Below are positions 51,229-59,515 of a DNA stretch of 64,000 bases, one piece after another. The position numbers and the translations under genes were made by a program. The stretch spans positions 1 through 64,000 of the forward strand of contig NZ_JBFAKK010000019.1 of NCBI RefSeq assembly GCF_040655735.1. Direction: 5' to 3'. How positions within the stretch are numbered: the first letter of the stretch is position 1; every line of letters starts with the position of its first letter. Source of the DNA: Phytomonospora sp040655735. Lineage in GTDB: Bacteria > Actinomycetota > Actinomycetes > Mycobacteriales > Micromonosporaceae. Below the pieces are notes generated by a model. The model made no database searches and had not been told where the DNA came from. It worked only from the letters and a program-made list of their open reading frames with translations.

Positions 51229-53019
51229 GTGCGCAGTCGCTGGCGTGCCCTCGGAGCCCGGCTGCGTCCGCACCGCTTGGCGCTGACCGTCTACTTCCTG
51301 GCGTCGGTGTGGGTGATCTCGAACCTGTGGCTCAACCCCAACGGCCGGATCATGAGCAACAACCCCGGCGGGGACCAGGAGCTCTTCGAGTGGATGCTGG
51401 AGCACGCGGCCTACTCGATCACGCACTGGGAGAACCCGCTCGGGACGAAGCTGCTCAACGCCCCCCTCGGCGTGAACCTGATGGCGAACACCTCGGTGAT
51501 CGCGATCGGCGCGGTCATGACCCCGTTCACGCTCGCCTTCGGCGCGCCTTTCACGTACACCCTCGCCATGACGCTCGGCCTGTTCGGCACGGCGGCGGCC
51601 TGGTACTACGTGATGGTCAAGCAGCTGCGACTGTCGCGCGTGGCGGCCTTCGTCGGCGCGGCGCTGTGCGCCTTCGGCCCGGCGACGATGTCGCACGCCA
51701 ACGCGCACCTGAACTTCACCGCGATGGTGCTGGTGCCGTTCATCATCCTGCAGATCCTGCGCCTGCGGGAGCCCGGCCGCACCTGGCGGGGCGGGATCTC
51801 GCTCGGGCTGCTCATCGTGGTGCAGATGTTCATCGGCGAGGAGATCGTCTTCCTCATCGCGCTGTTCATGATGGTCTTCACGATCTTCTACGCCTTCATG
51901 CGCTGGGACCAGGTCCGCGAGTGGATCCCGCGCTATCTCAAGGGTCTGAGCGTCGCCGCCGGCCTCGGGATCGTGCTGCTGGGATACCCGCTGTGGTACC
52001 AGTTCTTCGGCCCTGCGTCCTATGTGGGCATTCCGTGGGCGGCGCGCTCCTTCGAGGCCGACTTGGCCTCCTACGTCGCGCTGCCGACCGGCTCGATCGC
52101 CGGAACCCTTCAGCCGCCGGGGTTCTCGCTGCGGCACAACCCGACCGAGGAGAACACCTTCTACGGCTGGGGCCTGGTGCTGCTCCTCGTGGTGTTCACG
52201 GTGTGGCTGTGGAACCGGCACAAGGCGCTGCGCGCGGCGGTGCTGACCTGCCTGGTGTTCATGCTCTTCTCCTTCGGGCCCGAGGTGAAGATCAACGGAT
52301 GGTGGACCGGGATCCCCGGCCCCTACGCGCTCGTGGAGCACGTGCCGCTGATCGACTCGACCCTGCCGACCAGGCTCAGCCTGCCGCTGCTGCCGATCAT
52401 CGCGCTGCTGGTCGCCTACGGCATCGACAAGGTGCGCGGGCTGGGCACCGGACTGCTCAAGCCGCGACGGTCGGACGAGTCGCTGTACCGCAACCTGCGG
52501 GTCGGCTGGTTCGCGGCGGTCGCGGTCGCGCTGATCCCGCTGCTGCCGCTGCCGGTGGTGACCTCGGAGCGCTCGGGCATCCCGGCGTTCTTCACCGCCG
52601 GCACCTGGGACGACTACGTCGACGAGGGCCGCACGCTCATCCCCGTCCCGCTGCCGGGTGAGGTGAACTGGACGGGGATGCGCTGGCAGGTCGCCGCCGA
52701 CCTCGGCTTCGCGGTCCCGCTCGGCGCCTTCATCGGCCCGCATCCCGAGACCGGCGACGGAATGTGGAGCGGGCCGCGCAACCCGACGGCGAACCTGCTG
52801 TTCTGGGTCGACCGCTCCGGTCAGGTCCCCGAGATCACGCCCGCGCACATCATCCAGGCGCGCATCGACCTGACCGACTGGAAGGCCGACGCGGTCGTGC
52901 TCGCCGACACGCCCTCGCAGGCGGCCCTGCTGAGCACGCTCACCGACCTGCTCGGCGCCGGGGAGCGGGTCGACGGCGTGTGGGTGTGGGACGTTCGGGA
53001 GATCACTCAGACGTCGTAG
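51229..53019 (+). CDS. Large polytopic membrane protein, GT-C/YfhO-like
   Basis: Membrane protein of 596 residues with about eleven hydrophobic helices (LTVYFLASVWVISNLWL first), and a large C-terminal exterior domain. Features such as NNPGGDQELFEWML near the start and FGPATMSHANAHLNFTAMVL look like lipid-linked sugar-dependent glycosyltransferase-C or YfhO-type proteins that modify wall or membrane polysaccharides. No catalytic residue is certain. GTG 51229 follows GGAGG. Its last bases overlap the convergent VOC gene by 13. Confidence 0.8.
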   Translation: MRSRWRALGARLRPHRLALTVYFLASVWVISNLWLNPNGRIMSNNPGGDQELFEWMLEHAAYSITHWENPLGTKLLNAPLGVNLMANTSVIAIGAVMTPFTLAFGAPFTYTLAMTLGLFGTAAAWYYVMVKQLRLSRVAAFVGAALCAFGPATMSHANAHLNFTAMVLVPFIILQILRLREPGRTWRGGISLGLLIVVQMFIGEEIVFLIALFMMVFTIFYAFMRWDQVREWIPRYLKGLSVAAGLGIVLLGYPLWYQFFGPASYVGIPWAARSFEADLASYVALPTGSIAGTLQPPGFSLRHNPTEENTFYGWGLVLLLVVFTVWLWNRHKALRAAVLTCLVFMLFSFGPEVKINGWWTGIPGPYALVEHVPLIDSTLPTRLSLPLLPIIALLVAYGIDKVRGLGTGLLKPRRSDESLYRNLRVGWFAAVAVALIPLLPLPVVTSERSGIPAFFTAGTWDDYVDEGRTLIPVPLPGEVNWTGMRWQVAADLGFAVPLGAFIGPHPETGDGMWSGPRNPTANLLFWVDRSGQVPEITPAHIIQARIDLTDWKADAVVLADTPSQAALLSTLTDLLGAGERVDGVWVWDVREITQTS

Positions 53020-53423
53020 GCGGCGGCGTAGGCCTCGCCCGGCGGGATGGTGGTGATGACGTCGATGAGGACGCCGTCGGGCCCGGCGACGATGAAGTGG
53101 CGCTGACCGAACTCCTCGCTGCGCAGTGACAGCTCCTCGGTGAGGCCCGCCTCGACGACGAGCCGCCGGTGCTCGGCGTCGACGTCATCGACCTCGAAGT
53201 TGAGCAGCAGGCCGCCCTGGAGGGGCCTGCGGTACGCCGCCGGCACCGTGGGGTGGGCCGGGTCGAGCAGCGCCAGCTCGAAATGGGGCGCGTCGGGGCG
53301 TCGCAGGCTGACGTACCAGTCGGCCTCGAAGGTGGGCTCGAAGCCGAAGTGGGTCACGTAGAAGTCGCGGGCGGCGGCGACGTCGGCGCTGCACAGGACG
53401 GGGTAGAAGCCTTGAAGGGCCAT
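53007..53423 (-). CDS. VOC-family (glyoxalase/bleomycin-like) protein
   Basis: Protein of 138 residues with the paired beta-alpha-beta-beta-beta fold of vicinal oxygen chelate enzymes: FYPVLCSADVAAARDFYVTH, FELALLDPAHPTVPAAYRRP, LLLNFEVDDVDAEHRRLVVE, FIVAGPDGVLIDVITTIPPG. Members isomerise, dioxygenate or bind drugs; which applies is unknown. ATG 53423 follows AGGAGA. It is divergent from a TetR gene with two identical-type operators between. Confidence 0.9.
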   Translation of the reverse strand: MALQGFYPVLCSADVAAARDFYVTHFGFEPTFEADWYVSLRRPDAPHFELALLDPAHPTVPAAYRRPLQGGLLLNFEVDDVDAEHRRLVVEAGLTEELSLRSEEFGQRHFIVAGPDGVLIDVITTIPPGEAYAAAYDV

Positions 53424-53440
53424 GTCGTCTCCTGAAGTTC

Positions 53441-53487
53441 GCATACCTTGGGTATGCGAAACCCTAACTGGCATACTCTGGGTATGT
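53441..53487. promoter_or_regulatory. Twin GCATACyyTGGGTATG operators
   Basis: GCATACCTTGGGTATGC (53441-53457) and GCATACTCTGGGTATGT (53471-53487) are near-palindromic, 17 bases each, starts 30 bases apart (about three helical turns). The second covers the TetR start codon; the first lies 18 bases before the VOC start. They are probable operators for the TetR protein, controlling both genes. Confidence 0.82.
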
Positions 53488-54068
53488 CAACGAGGGCCGA
53501 ACAGCGAGAGCAGACCCGGCGGGCGCTGCTGACCGAGGGACGCCGGCGCTTCGCCGCAGACGGGTACGGCGCGGTCGTGTTCGACGACGTCGCCAAGGCC
53601 GTCGGGGTGACCAAGGGCGCCGCCTACCACCACTTCGGCAGCAAGCTCGGGCTGTTCACCGCCGTGGTGCGCCAGGCGCAGGAGGACCTCGGTGAGCGGG
53701 TCGCGGCGGCCGCCGACGCCGTCGCCGACCCGTGGGAGTCCTTCCTGGCGGGCTGCCGGGCCTTCCTGACGGCCGGCGCCGACCCCGGGATCCGGCGGAT
53801 CGTGCTGGTCGACGCGCCCGTCGTGCTCGGCTGGAACGAGTGGCGCGAGATCGACGACTCCTCCTCCGCCCGCCACCTCGGCGAGGCGCTGTGCGGGCTG
53901 ATGACCGACGGCGTCATCGCCTCGCGCCCGCTCACGCCCCTGACACGCCTGCTGTCGGGAGCGATGAACGAGGCCGCCGTCGGACTGGCGCGAGAACCCG
54001 CCGAGTACGGGCTCGACGAGACCGTCGCGGCGCTCGAAGGGCTTCTGAGAGGCCTGCGGATCCCCTAG
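53484..54068 (+). CDS. TetR-family repressor of VOC gene
   Basis: TetR regulator of 194 residues; HTH: REQTRRALLTEGRRRFAADG, YGAVVFDDVAKAVGVTKGAA, YHHFGSKLGLF. C-terminal domain ends LEGLLRGLRIP. ATG 53484 lies inside one of the twin operators and close to a CATACT -10 box, so it is probably leaderless and autoregulated. It likely represses the VOC gene; the inducer is unknown. Confidence 0.92.
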   Translation: MSTRAEQREQTRRALLTEGRRRFAADGYGAVVFDDVAKAVGVTKGAAYHHFGSKLGLFTAVVRQAQEDLGERVAAAADAVADPWESFLAGCRAFLTAGADPGIRRIVLVDAPVVLGWNEWREIDDSSSARHLGEALCGLMTDGVIASRPLTPLTRLLSGAMNEAAVGLAREPAEYGLDETVAALEGLLRGLRIP

Positions 54069-54077
54069 GCTCGGGTG

Positions 54078-54971
54078 ATGGCGACCGTACTGACCGACGC
54101 GGACCTTCCCGAGCTCATCGACGCGGCGGGCACCGTCGCCGTGTGCCGAGACGCGATCCTGGCGGCGCACCGCGGGGAGCTCGCCGCTCCGCCGCGCGTG
54201 CACGCCGAGCTCGGCGACGGCGACCTCATCTACACCGCCGGCCGTCTCGGCGACCGCTGGTACGGCTACCGCTCCTACGACACGATCGCCGGCGGCGAGC
54301 AGCTCGTGGTGGTCCACGACGCCTCCGACGGGTCGGTGGCCGGCATCGCGATCGGCCGGGACCTCGGGCGCATGCGCACCGGCGCGATCGGGGGTGTGGC
54401 GGCCGACGCGCTGGCCGCGCCGTCGGCCTCCACCATGGGCATCATCGGCACCGGCCCGCAGGCGTGGATGCAGTTGTGGGCGATTGGCGCGGTCCGTCCA
54501 CTGTCGAGGGTGCGGGTCTACAGCCGCAACTCCGAGCGCCGCCACGCCTTCGCCGCGAACGCAGCCGAGCGCTACGGCATCGACGTCCAGGCGGTGAACA
54601 CGCCCGAGGCGGCCGTCGAGGGCGCCGAGATCGTCGTGCTGGCCACGAGTTCGGCCGAGCCGGTGCTCCACACCGCGGCCATCGACTCCGAGGCCTTCGT
54701 GACGACGCTGGGGCCCAAGCAGTACGGCCGCGCCGAGTTCGACGTGTCCCTGGCCGAGCGGGCGCGGCTGGTCACCACCGACTCCGTCGCACAGCTGCAC
54801 GCCTACGACCCGCCGTTCGTGCTGGCCGGGACGCCGCACGAGGGGCGCATCGTATCGCTGGGAGCGGTGCTGGACGGCGAGGCGCCGACCACGCCCGGAG
54901 CGCTGTTCTGCTCGGTGGGCCTGGCCGGCACGGAGGCGTACCTGCTGGCGAGGCTCGTCGGACTCGGCTAG
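54078..54971 (+). CDS. Ornithine cyclodeaminase/mu-crystallin family protein
   Basis: Protein of 297 residues with an N-terminal dimerisation part and a Rossmann domain carrying GIIGTGPQAWMQLWAIGAVR. GRMRTGAIGGVAADALAAPS supplies the family core near the substrate Lys. True ornithine cyclodeaminases convert ornithine to proline; relatives are imine reductases or alanine dehydrogenases, so the reaction is open. TAGGCT is six bases before the ATG. Its stop overlaps the convergent DUF418-like gene through CTAG. Confidence 0.88.
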   Translation: MATVLTDADLPELIDAAGTVAVCRDAILAAHRGELAAPPRVHAELGDGDLIYTAGRLGDRWYGYRSYDTIAGGEQLVVVHDASDGSVAGIAIGRDLGRMRTGAIGGVAADALAAPSASTMGIIGTGPQAWMQLWAIGAVRPLSRVRVYSRNSERRHAFAANAAERYGIDVQAVNTPEAAVEGAEIVVLATSSAEPVLHTAAIDSEAFVTTLGPKQYGRAEFDVSLAERARLVTTDSVAQLHAYDPPFVLAGTPHEGRIVSLGAVLDGEAPTTPGALFCSVGLAGTEAYLLARLVGLG

Positions 54972-55756
54972 GGCGCCGCTCTGCCCCAGGTGGCGCGCCG
55001 CCACAGGCCTTCGAGCGGCCCGTTGGCGAAGCGGCGCAACCAGAGCGTCGCGAAGGTCCACTGTGCTGCGAGCACCGCGGCGGCGATGGACAGAACCGTC
55101 GCGGCAGGCCACGTCTCGGGCCTACCGTCGATGAACTGTGAGAGCAGAAGGACGACGGCCGACGCGGTGATGTAGTTGCTCAGCGCGGTCCGGCCCAGCG
55201 GGGCGAACACCACCGTCAGGGCTCGGCGCAGCGGCGTGCGCAGGAGGAGCAGCACGGCGCAGACGTAGGCGCCGGCGGTGAAGAGTCCGGCGGTGACCCA
55301 GCGCGGCAGCCACGTCGACGGCAGCAGGACGAGGAGGCCGACGACGGCGTAGACGGTGAGGATGTCGCCGTCCCAGAGCAGGAAGTGGTGGGCGAGGCCG
55401 ATGGCGGCCAGGATCAGCAGGCGCCGCAGGAGGATCAGCCGCGGCCGCTCGGTCCGGCGCCGCGCGGCCTCCAGGAGCAGGATGAAGCCGACGCCGAAGA
55501 GCAGGGAGAAGACCGGGAAGAAGCGCTGGTCGACCAGCAGTCCCGGCCAGGGCGAACCGCCCGCCGTGGCCGCGACCGGTGGGCCGCCGGCGTTGGCGAT
55601 CGGCCGGACGTTGGCGACGAGGATGCCGCAGAGCGCGAGGCCGCGCAGCACGTCGAGAGCCTGGATCCGTTGCCGGGCAGGCGATGCAGTCGGTGGCATG
55701 CGCTCACCGCAGGAACGCGCGCGGGGCCCGGCATCGACCGGAGGTTCGGTCGCCAC
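54968..55756 (-). CDS. DUF418-like membrane protein, short
   Basis: Membrane protein of 262 residues. The start RIQALDVLRGLALCGILVAN is the DUF418/DUF1624 (YeiB-like) signature and the C-terminal FAPLGRTALSNYITASAVVL, LWLRRFANGPLEGLWRR is the other conserved end. Typical members are ~380-400 residues, so about 120 internal residues with several helices seem missing between AYVCAVLLLLRT and the C-terminal part. It may be a natural short form. Start GTG 55756; an alternative ATG is at 55699. Confidence 0.75.
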   Translation of the reverse strand: MATEPPVDAGPRARSCGERMPPTASPARQRIQALDVLRGLALCGILVANVRPIANAGGPPVAATAGGSPWPGLLVDQRFFPVFSLLFGVGFILLLEAARRRTERPRLILLRRLLILAAIGLAHHFLLWDGDILTVYAVVGLLVLLPSTWLPRWVTAGLFTAGAYVCAVLLLLRTPLRRALTVVFAPLGRTALSNYITASAVVLLLSQFIDGRPETWPAATVLSIAAAVLAAQWTFATLWLRRFANGPLEGLWRRATWGRAAP

Positions 55757-55784
55757 CGGCCCCCGTCAGGCCTTCGGCCCATGG

Positions 55785-56750
55785 TCAGAGCGTCAGCAGG
55801 ACCTTGCCGACGTGTCCGCCCTTCTCCACCCGCGCGTGCGCCTCGGCAGCCTCGCTCATCGGGATGTAGGCCTCCACCACCGGAGCGACGGTCCCGTCGG
55901 CGATGTGCGGCCAGACCTGCGACTCCACTTCGCCCACAATGGACACGCGCTGCCGCAGCGGACGTGCCCGCAACCCCGCGCCGTGGATCGTCCCCCGCTT
56001 CGCCATCAGCTTGCCCAGGTCCAGTTCACCCTTGCGCCCGCCCTGCAGGCCGATGACCACGATGCGTCCGTCGGCGGCCAGCGCGTCGAGGTTCGGCGCG
56101 AGGTAGGACGCGCCCATGTTGTCGAGGATGACGTCGGCGCCACCGAGTTCCCTGACGACCGAGGCGAAGTCGCCCTCCCGGTAGTCGATGGTCACCTCCG
56201 CCCCCAACTCACGCAGCCGGGCGTGGCTCTCACCGCGGGCCGTCGTGAAGACCCGAGCCGTGCGCGCCACCGCGAGCTGAATCGCGAAAGTCCCGATCCC
56301 GCCACCCCCACCATGGACCAGGAAGGTCTCCCCCGCCGTCAGCCGGGCGGCACCGAACACGTTCGACCACACCGTCGCCGCCACCTCCGGCAACCCACCG
56401 GAGTCCACAAGCGACACTCCACTCGGGACGGACAGGACGAGACCCTCGTCGACCGCCACCAGTTCGGCGTAACCGCCGCCGGACAGCAGGGCGCACACCT
56501 CGTCGCCAACGGCCCAGCGCGTCACCTTCTCGCCGACCGCCACCACCGTCCCCGAACACTCCAGCCCCAGGACCGAAGACGCCCCCGCCGGCGGCGGATA
56601 GTGCCCCTGCCGCTGGAGGAGGTCGGCCCGGTTGACACCGGCCGCCGCCACCCGCAGGAGGACGTCGGAAGGGCCCACGACCGGATCGGGCACCTCCGCC
56701 CAGTTCAGGACTTCGGGGCCACCCGGTTCACTCGCCACCACCGCTCGCAT
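55785..56750 (-). CDS. NAD(P)H quinone oxidoreductase (zinc-free MDR)
   Basis: Medium-chain reductase of 321 residues, PIG3/quinone reductase type. VLLRVAAAGVNRADLLQRQG, GLECSGTVVAVGEKVTRWAV, and the cofactor loop FLVHGGGGGIGTFAIQLAV are intact and no zinc ligands are present. It reduces quinones or enones with NADPH, or is an antioxidant reductase. TAGCAT is seven bases before ATG 56750; the longer open frame upstream runs through the tRNA gene. It lies just before tRNA-Ser(TGA) on the other strand. Confidence 0.92.
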   Translation of the reverse strand: MRAVVASEPGGPEVLNWAEVPDPVVGPSDVLLRVAAAGVNRADLLQRQGHYPPPAGASSVLGLECSGTVVAVGEKVTRWAVGDEVCALLSGGGYAELVAVDEGLVLSVPSGVSLVDSGGLPEVAATVWSNVFGAARLTAGETFLVHGGGGGIGTFAIQLAVARTARVFTTARGESHARLRELGAEVTIDYREGDFASVVRELGGADVILDNMGASYLAPNLDALAADGRIVVIGLQGGRKGELDLGKLMAKRGTIHGAGLRARPLRQRVSIVGEVESQVWPHIADGTVAPVVEAYIPMSEAAEAHARVEKGGHVGKVLLTL

Positions 56751-56831
56751 GATCCGGATGCTATCTGGCAAACTGGGACGACGGTTCCAACGGCACGGAA
56801 CCGACGACGGCGGCCCGGTCCGCCGGCAAGG

Positions 56832-56918
56832 GAAGCTTCGCCTAGTGGCCGAGGGCGGCAGTCTTGAAAACTGCTGAGGTGTGAAAGCCTCCGTGGGTTC
56901 GAATCCCACAGCTTCCGC
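56832..56918 (+). tRNA. tRNA-Ser (anticodon TGA)
   Basis: Acceptor stem GGAAGCT/AGCTTCC, D arm GCCTAGTGGCC, anticodon loop CTTGAAA with TGA, long variable arm with TGAGGTGTGAAAGCCTCC, T arm GGGTTCGAATC. Reads UCA/UCG serine codons. CCA is not encoded. Confidence 0.96.
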
Positions 56919-56934
56919 CGAAGAGCACGAGGAA

Positions 56935-56975
56935 CGCCCCCTGACCTGCGAGAACAGGTCGAGGGGGCGTTTTTC
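56935..56975 (+). terminator. Terminator of tRNA-Ser(TGA)
   Basis: ACGCCCCCT...AGGGGGCGT with an inner ACCTG/CAGGT stem, followed by TTTTTC. A classical rho-independent terminator 17 bases after the tRNA. Confidence 0.85.
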
Positions 56976-57179
56976 TGCCCGCGCTACGTGTCCGGCTGGC
57001 TCCGGTCCTGAACGGGCGGATCCGGCTCGCTGGTCAGAATACGGTCAGAAGTCGTGTCGGCTCGGCCTGCGGCGCAGGCGCCGGCGTCTTCAGCAGCGCC
57101 TTGGCCGCGGTGCTCTCGCCATCGAAGACCTGAAGGCCTTCCCGCTGGGACCGACAGGCCGGATCCATCCGAGGTCGGC

Positions 57180-57492
57180 GAGGGTCGTCAGGACCGCCGC
57201 ATTGGACTTCTGAGACGACGAACCGGCGCGCGCCTTGGCGGCGAGCGCGGCCTGGCAATCGCCCCCGCCGGAACCTCCCGCGTTCGACTCCTCTACATCG
57301 CCTCTCGCGCCCACGCCGTGCGTGGCGACCCTCGCATCCTTCGGCGAGTCCGACGACCCGCCGCACGGTCGCCCTGGTCGGCCGGATGAACCGGGTCCGC
57401 GACCAGCTCACCGAAAAGCGTTGGAGTCGGACCCGGAGGCTGTTCGCCTCCAAGCCGAGCTCCAGGAGTGGCAAGCAGCCGCGACTACGTGA
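57180..57492 (+). pseudogene. Decayed coding region after tRNA-Ser
   Basis: Near 57366-57415 one frame reads RTVALVGRMNRVRDQLTEK, then a neighbouring frame continues KALESDPEAVRLQAELQEWQ and stops at 57492. Upstream frames change again. The fragments look like the helical C terminus of a real protein broken by several indels. Sequence between a tRNA and normal genes is a favoured place for integrated-element debris, but no integrase motif is visible. The family is unrecognised. Confidence 0.4.
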
Positions 57493-57531
57493 GGATCGCG
57501 GGCTGGTGAGCAGATCTGTCAGGATGACGTC

Positions 57532-58089
57532 GTGCCCCTGACCAGCTACCTCAACGACTTCGTGCCCCCACTTGATCCCTCGATCTTGTCCGATGCGAGC
57601 GGTCTGGTCGACGATCCCCGTTTCTGGTCGGCCTTCCTTTACAGCCTCGGCGGCTCACCCGCGGCCGTCGATGCCTTCGACGTCGATCGCGCCGACGTCG
57701 AAGAGCTCCTCGGCAAGCTCTCACAGCCCGAATCCTGGCCGGTCATTTCCATCGACCTCAGTGCTGGTAGCACCGCTCACATCGTCTTTCGAAACTGTCT
57801 CGACGACGCGGGATCGGACTACGTGGTGACCGGACCTGAGATCGCCGAGCCGATCACGGCCGTCTGTCTCGACGGCAACTTCATCGGCCCTGCCCTCTCC
57901 TGGACCGAACTTGTCGGAACCGCACAGCGGCACACCGAAAAGCTCGGCCCCGCCGAGCGCCTGCTGCTACTCCTGCCCGCCACAGGCGACGCCGACACAC
58001 CACCCGAGGCCGTGCCGTTGGTGGCCGCAGCCATCACGGCGGTACGAGATTCGCGTCTGCCATGGTGCTCACAGCGTTCGGAAACCTAG
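57532..58089 (+). CDS. Hypothetical protein
   Basis: Protein of 185 residues from GTG 57532, which follows a CAGGAT box by six bases. Soluble, slightly acidic, with no signal peptide. YLNDFVPPLDPSILSDASGL and SWPVISIDLSAGSTAHIVF recall small immunity- or SUKH-like proteins, but the match is weak. The last ~15 residues change character (DSRLPWCSQRSET), so a frameshift near the end is possible. Confidence 0.55.
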   Translation: MPLTSYLNDFVPPLDPSILSDASGLVDDPRFWSAFLYSLGGSPAAVDAFDVDRADVEELLGKLSQPESWPVISIDLSAGSTAHIVFRNCLDDAGSDYVVTGPEIAEPITAVCLDGNFIGPALSWTELVGTAQRHTEKLGPAERLLLLLPATGDADTPPEAVPLVAAAITAVRDSRLPWCSQRSET

Positions 58090-58221
58090 CAGCCCCCAAG
58101 AGAACCTGCTCGCCCTGAGCCGGGCCTTCTCCGGCGCTTGACTCCACAGCTGGACGGTTGCCCTGGTGAGCCGAGCTCGTGAAGAGGTCCTAAAGAGCGA
58201 CGGGCCATCAAGCTGCCGTAG

Positions 58222-59238
58222 CTACGTGAGGTCGGCGAGGATCGCCGCTTCGCGCTCGACGCCAAGCCCGATCTCGGCCGCACGTTCGTGCTGCTCGCCG
58301 AACTCGGGCTGCGCGTGCATCCAAGCCCAGGTGTCGCGGACAGTGTCGGCGATGGGTCGACAGGTCAAACCAGCGTCAGCAGCGCGAGTCGCGTCGACGC
58401 CCCATACTCCTTCGAACGTGCGCCACAGCGGAAGTTCCGACCACTGCCGGACGCCGTGGGCCAGGAGGACTTCGTCGGGCACCCAAGCAAGTTCAGCATC
58501 CGAGCCGGTAACGTCGACGCAGGCCGAGAGCATGTCACCGAAGGTTGTCGGTCCGATCGGCGCAGCGGCGTTGAAGGCTCCCGACAGCCTCTCGGTGGCG
58601 CATCGGACGGCGAAAGCAGCAAGGTCGCGAACGTCGATCGGCTGGATCGGCCGCATCGCGGGTGCAGGTGCGACGACACGCCCGCCGGCGGCGACCCGTC
58701 GCAACCACCAAGGGAGGCGACCGACGTACTCACGCGGACCGAGCACGACACCGGGACGGATGACGGCGGTGTACTCATCCTCGAAGGCGAGGCGGGCGGC
58801 GGCCTCGCACCCGGACTTCTGGTAGCCGTACTGAGTCGGGCCGTCCTCGGTGTCCTCGCCGAAGTCGGGACCGGCGTCCGGCTGGCACTCCAGTACCGGC
58901 GACTGTTCGGTGAGCGGCTTGACCGGCCAGTCGGCGTAGACGCTGACAGTCGACATGAAGACGTATGAGTCGGCGACCTCGCGCAACTCCTGGGCGACCG
59001 CGAGCGTGTTGCGCGGGACATAGCCGGAGGTGTCGATGACCGCTTCCCACTCGCCGGACTCGCGCAGGCGGCGCACGTCAGCCGGGACGTTCCGGTCGCC
59101 TCGGAGGGCGCGCACGCCATCAACGTCGGAGTCGGAAGCGCCACGGTTGAACGTCGTCACCTCATGGCCGGCGGCAAGGGCATGCTCGACGATGGCGCGG
59201 CCGACGAAGGCCGTGCCGCCGAGGACTAGGAGCTTCAT
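58222..59238 (-). CDS. NAD-dependent epimerase/dehydratase-like protein
   Basis: Extended SDR-fold protein of 338 residues. N-terminal GGTAFVGRAIVEHALAAGHE is the NAD(P)-binding loop, VDGVRALRGDRN follows, DTSGYVPRNTLAVAQEL and YVFMSTVSVYADWPV contain the catalytic Ser; the Tyr-x3-Lys is in TQYGYQKSGCEAA. C-terminal AWVPDEVLLAHGV and PLWRTFEGVWG. Probable isomerase/reductase of a sugar or isoflavone-reductase type. ATG 59238 overlaps the HTH gene stop by ATGA, so the two are coupled. Confidence 0.88.
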   Translation of the reverse strand: MKLLVLGGTAFVGRAIVEHALAAGHEVTTFNRGASDSDVDGVRALRGDRNVPADVRRLRESGEWEAVIDTSGYVPRNTLAVAQELREVADSYVFMSTVSVYADWPVKPLTEQSPVLECQPDAGPDFGEDTEDGPTQYGYQKSGCEAAARLAFEDEYTAVIRPGVVLGPREYVGRLPWWLRRVAAGGRVVAPAPAMRPIQPIDVRDLAAFAVRCATERLSGAFNAAAPIGPTTFGDMLSACVDVTGSDAELAWVPDEVLLAHGVRQWSELPLWRTFEGVWGVDATRAADAGLTCRPIADTVRDTWAWMHAQPEFGEQHERAAEIGLGVEREAAILADLT

Positions 59239-59515
59239 TCGGTGCCACCTTCCTTGGTCGCCTCGGTGTGAGCCGGTCGGCCGCCGACGCCCGGACGGGG
59301 ACGCTTCTCGTGCCACTCGACGATGCGGCGAGGGCTCCAGAGGTGCGTCCGGCCGAATGTCTCGTCGGGCTGCGGCATCTGCTCGCGGCGGCGGTAGTTG
59401 CTGACGGTCGACACGCTCACGTGCAGGTAGGCGGCCACGTCGGTCGTGGTCCACCACTGCGCTTCCGGATCCGGTGCCTCGACCGCGGCGTCTTGGTCAC
59501 CCGGACCTCCTCCAT
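59235..59515 (-). pseudogene. Excisionase-like HTH gene, frameshifted start
   Basis: Coding sense begins at ATG 59515 (MEEVRVTK), then moves to another frame reading DAAVEAPDPEAQWWTTTDVA, AYLHVSVSTVSNYRRREQMP, FGRTHLWSPRRIVEWHEKRP and stops at 59235. WWTTTDVAAYLHVSVSTVSN is a helix-turn-helix of the HTH_17/excisionase type. No start codon exists upstream in the second frame, so either there is a one-base change near 59490 or translation begins at GTG 59438 and gives a shorter protein. It overlaps the epimerase start. Confidence 0.6.
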
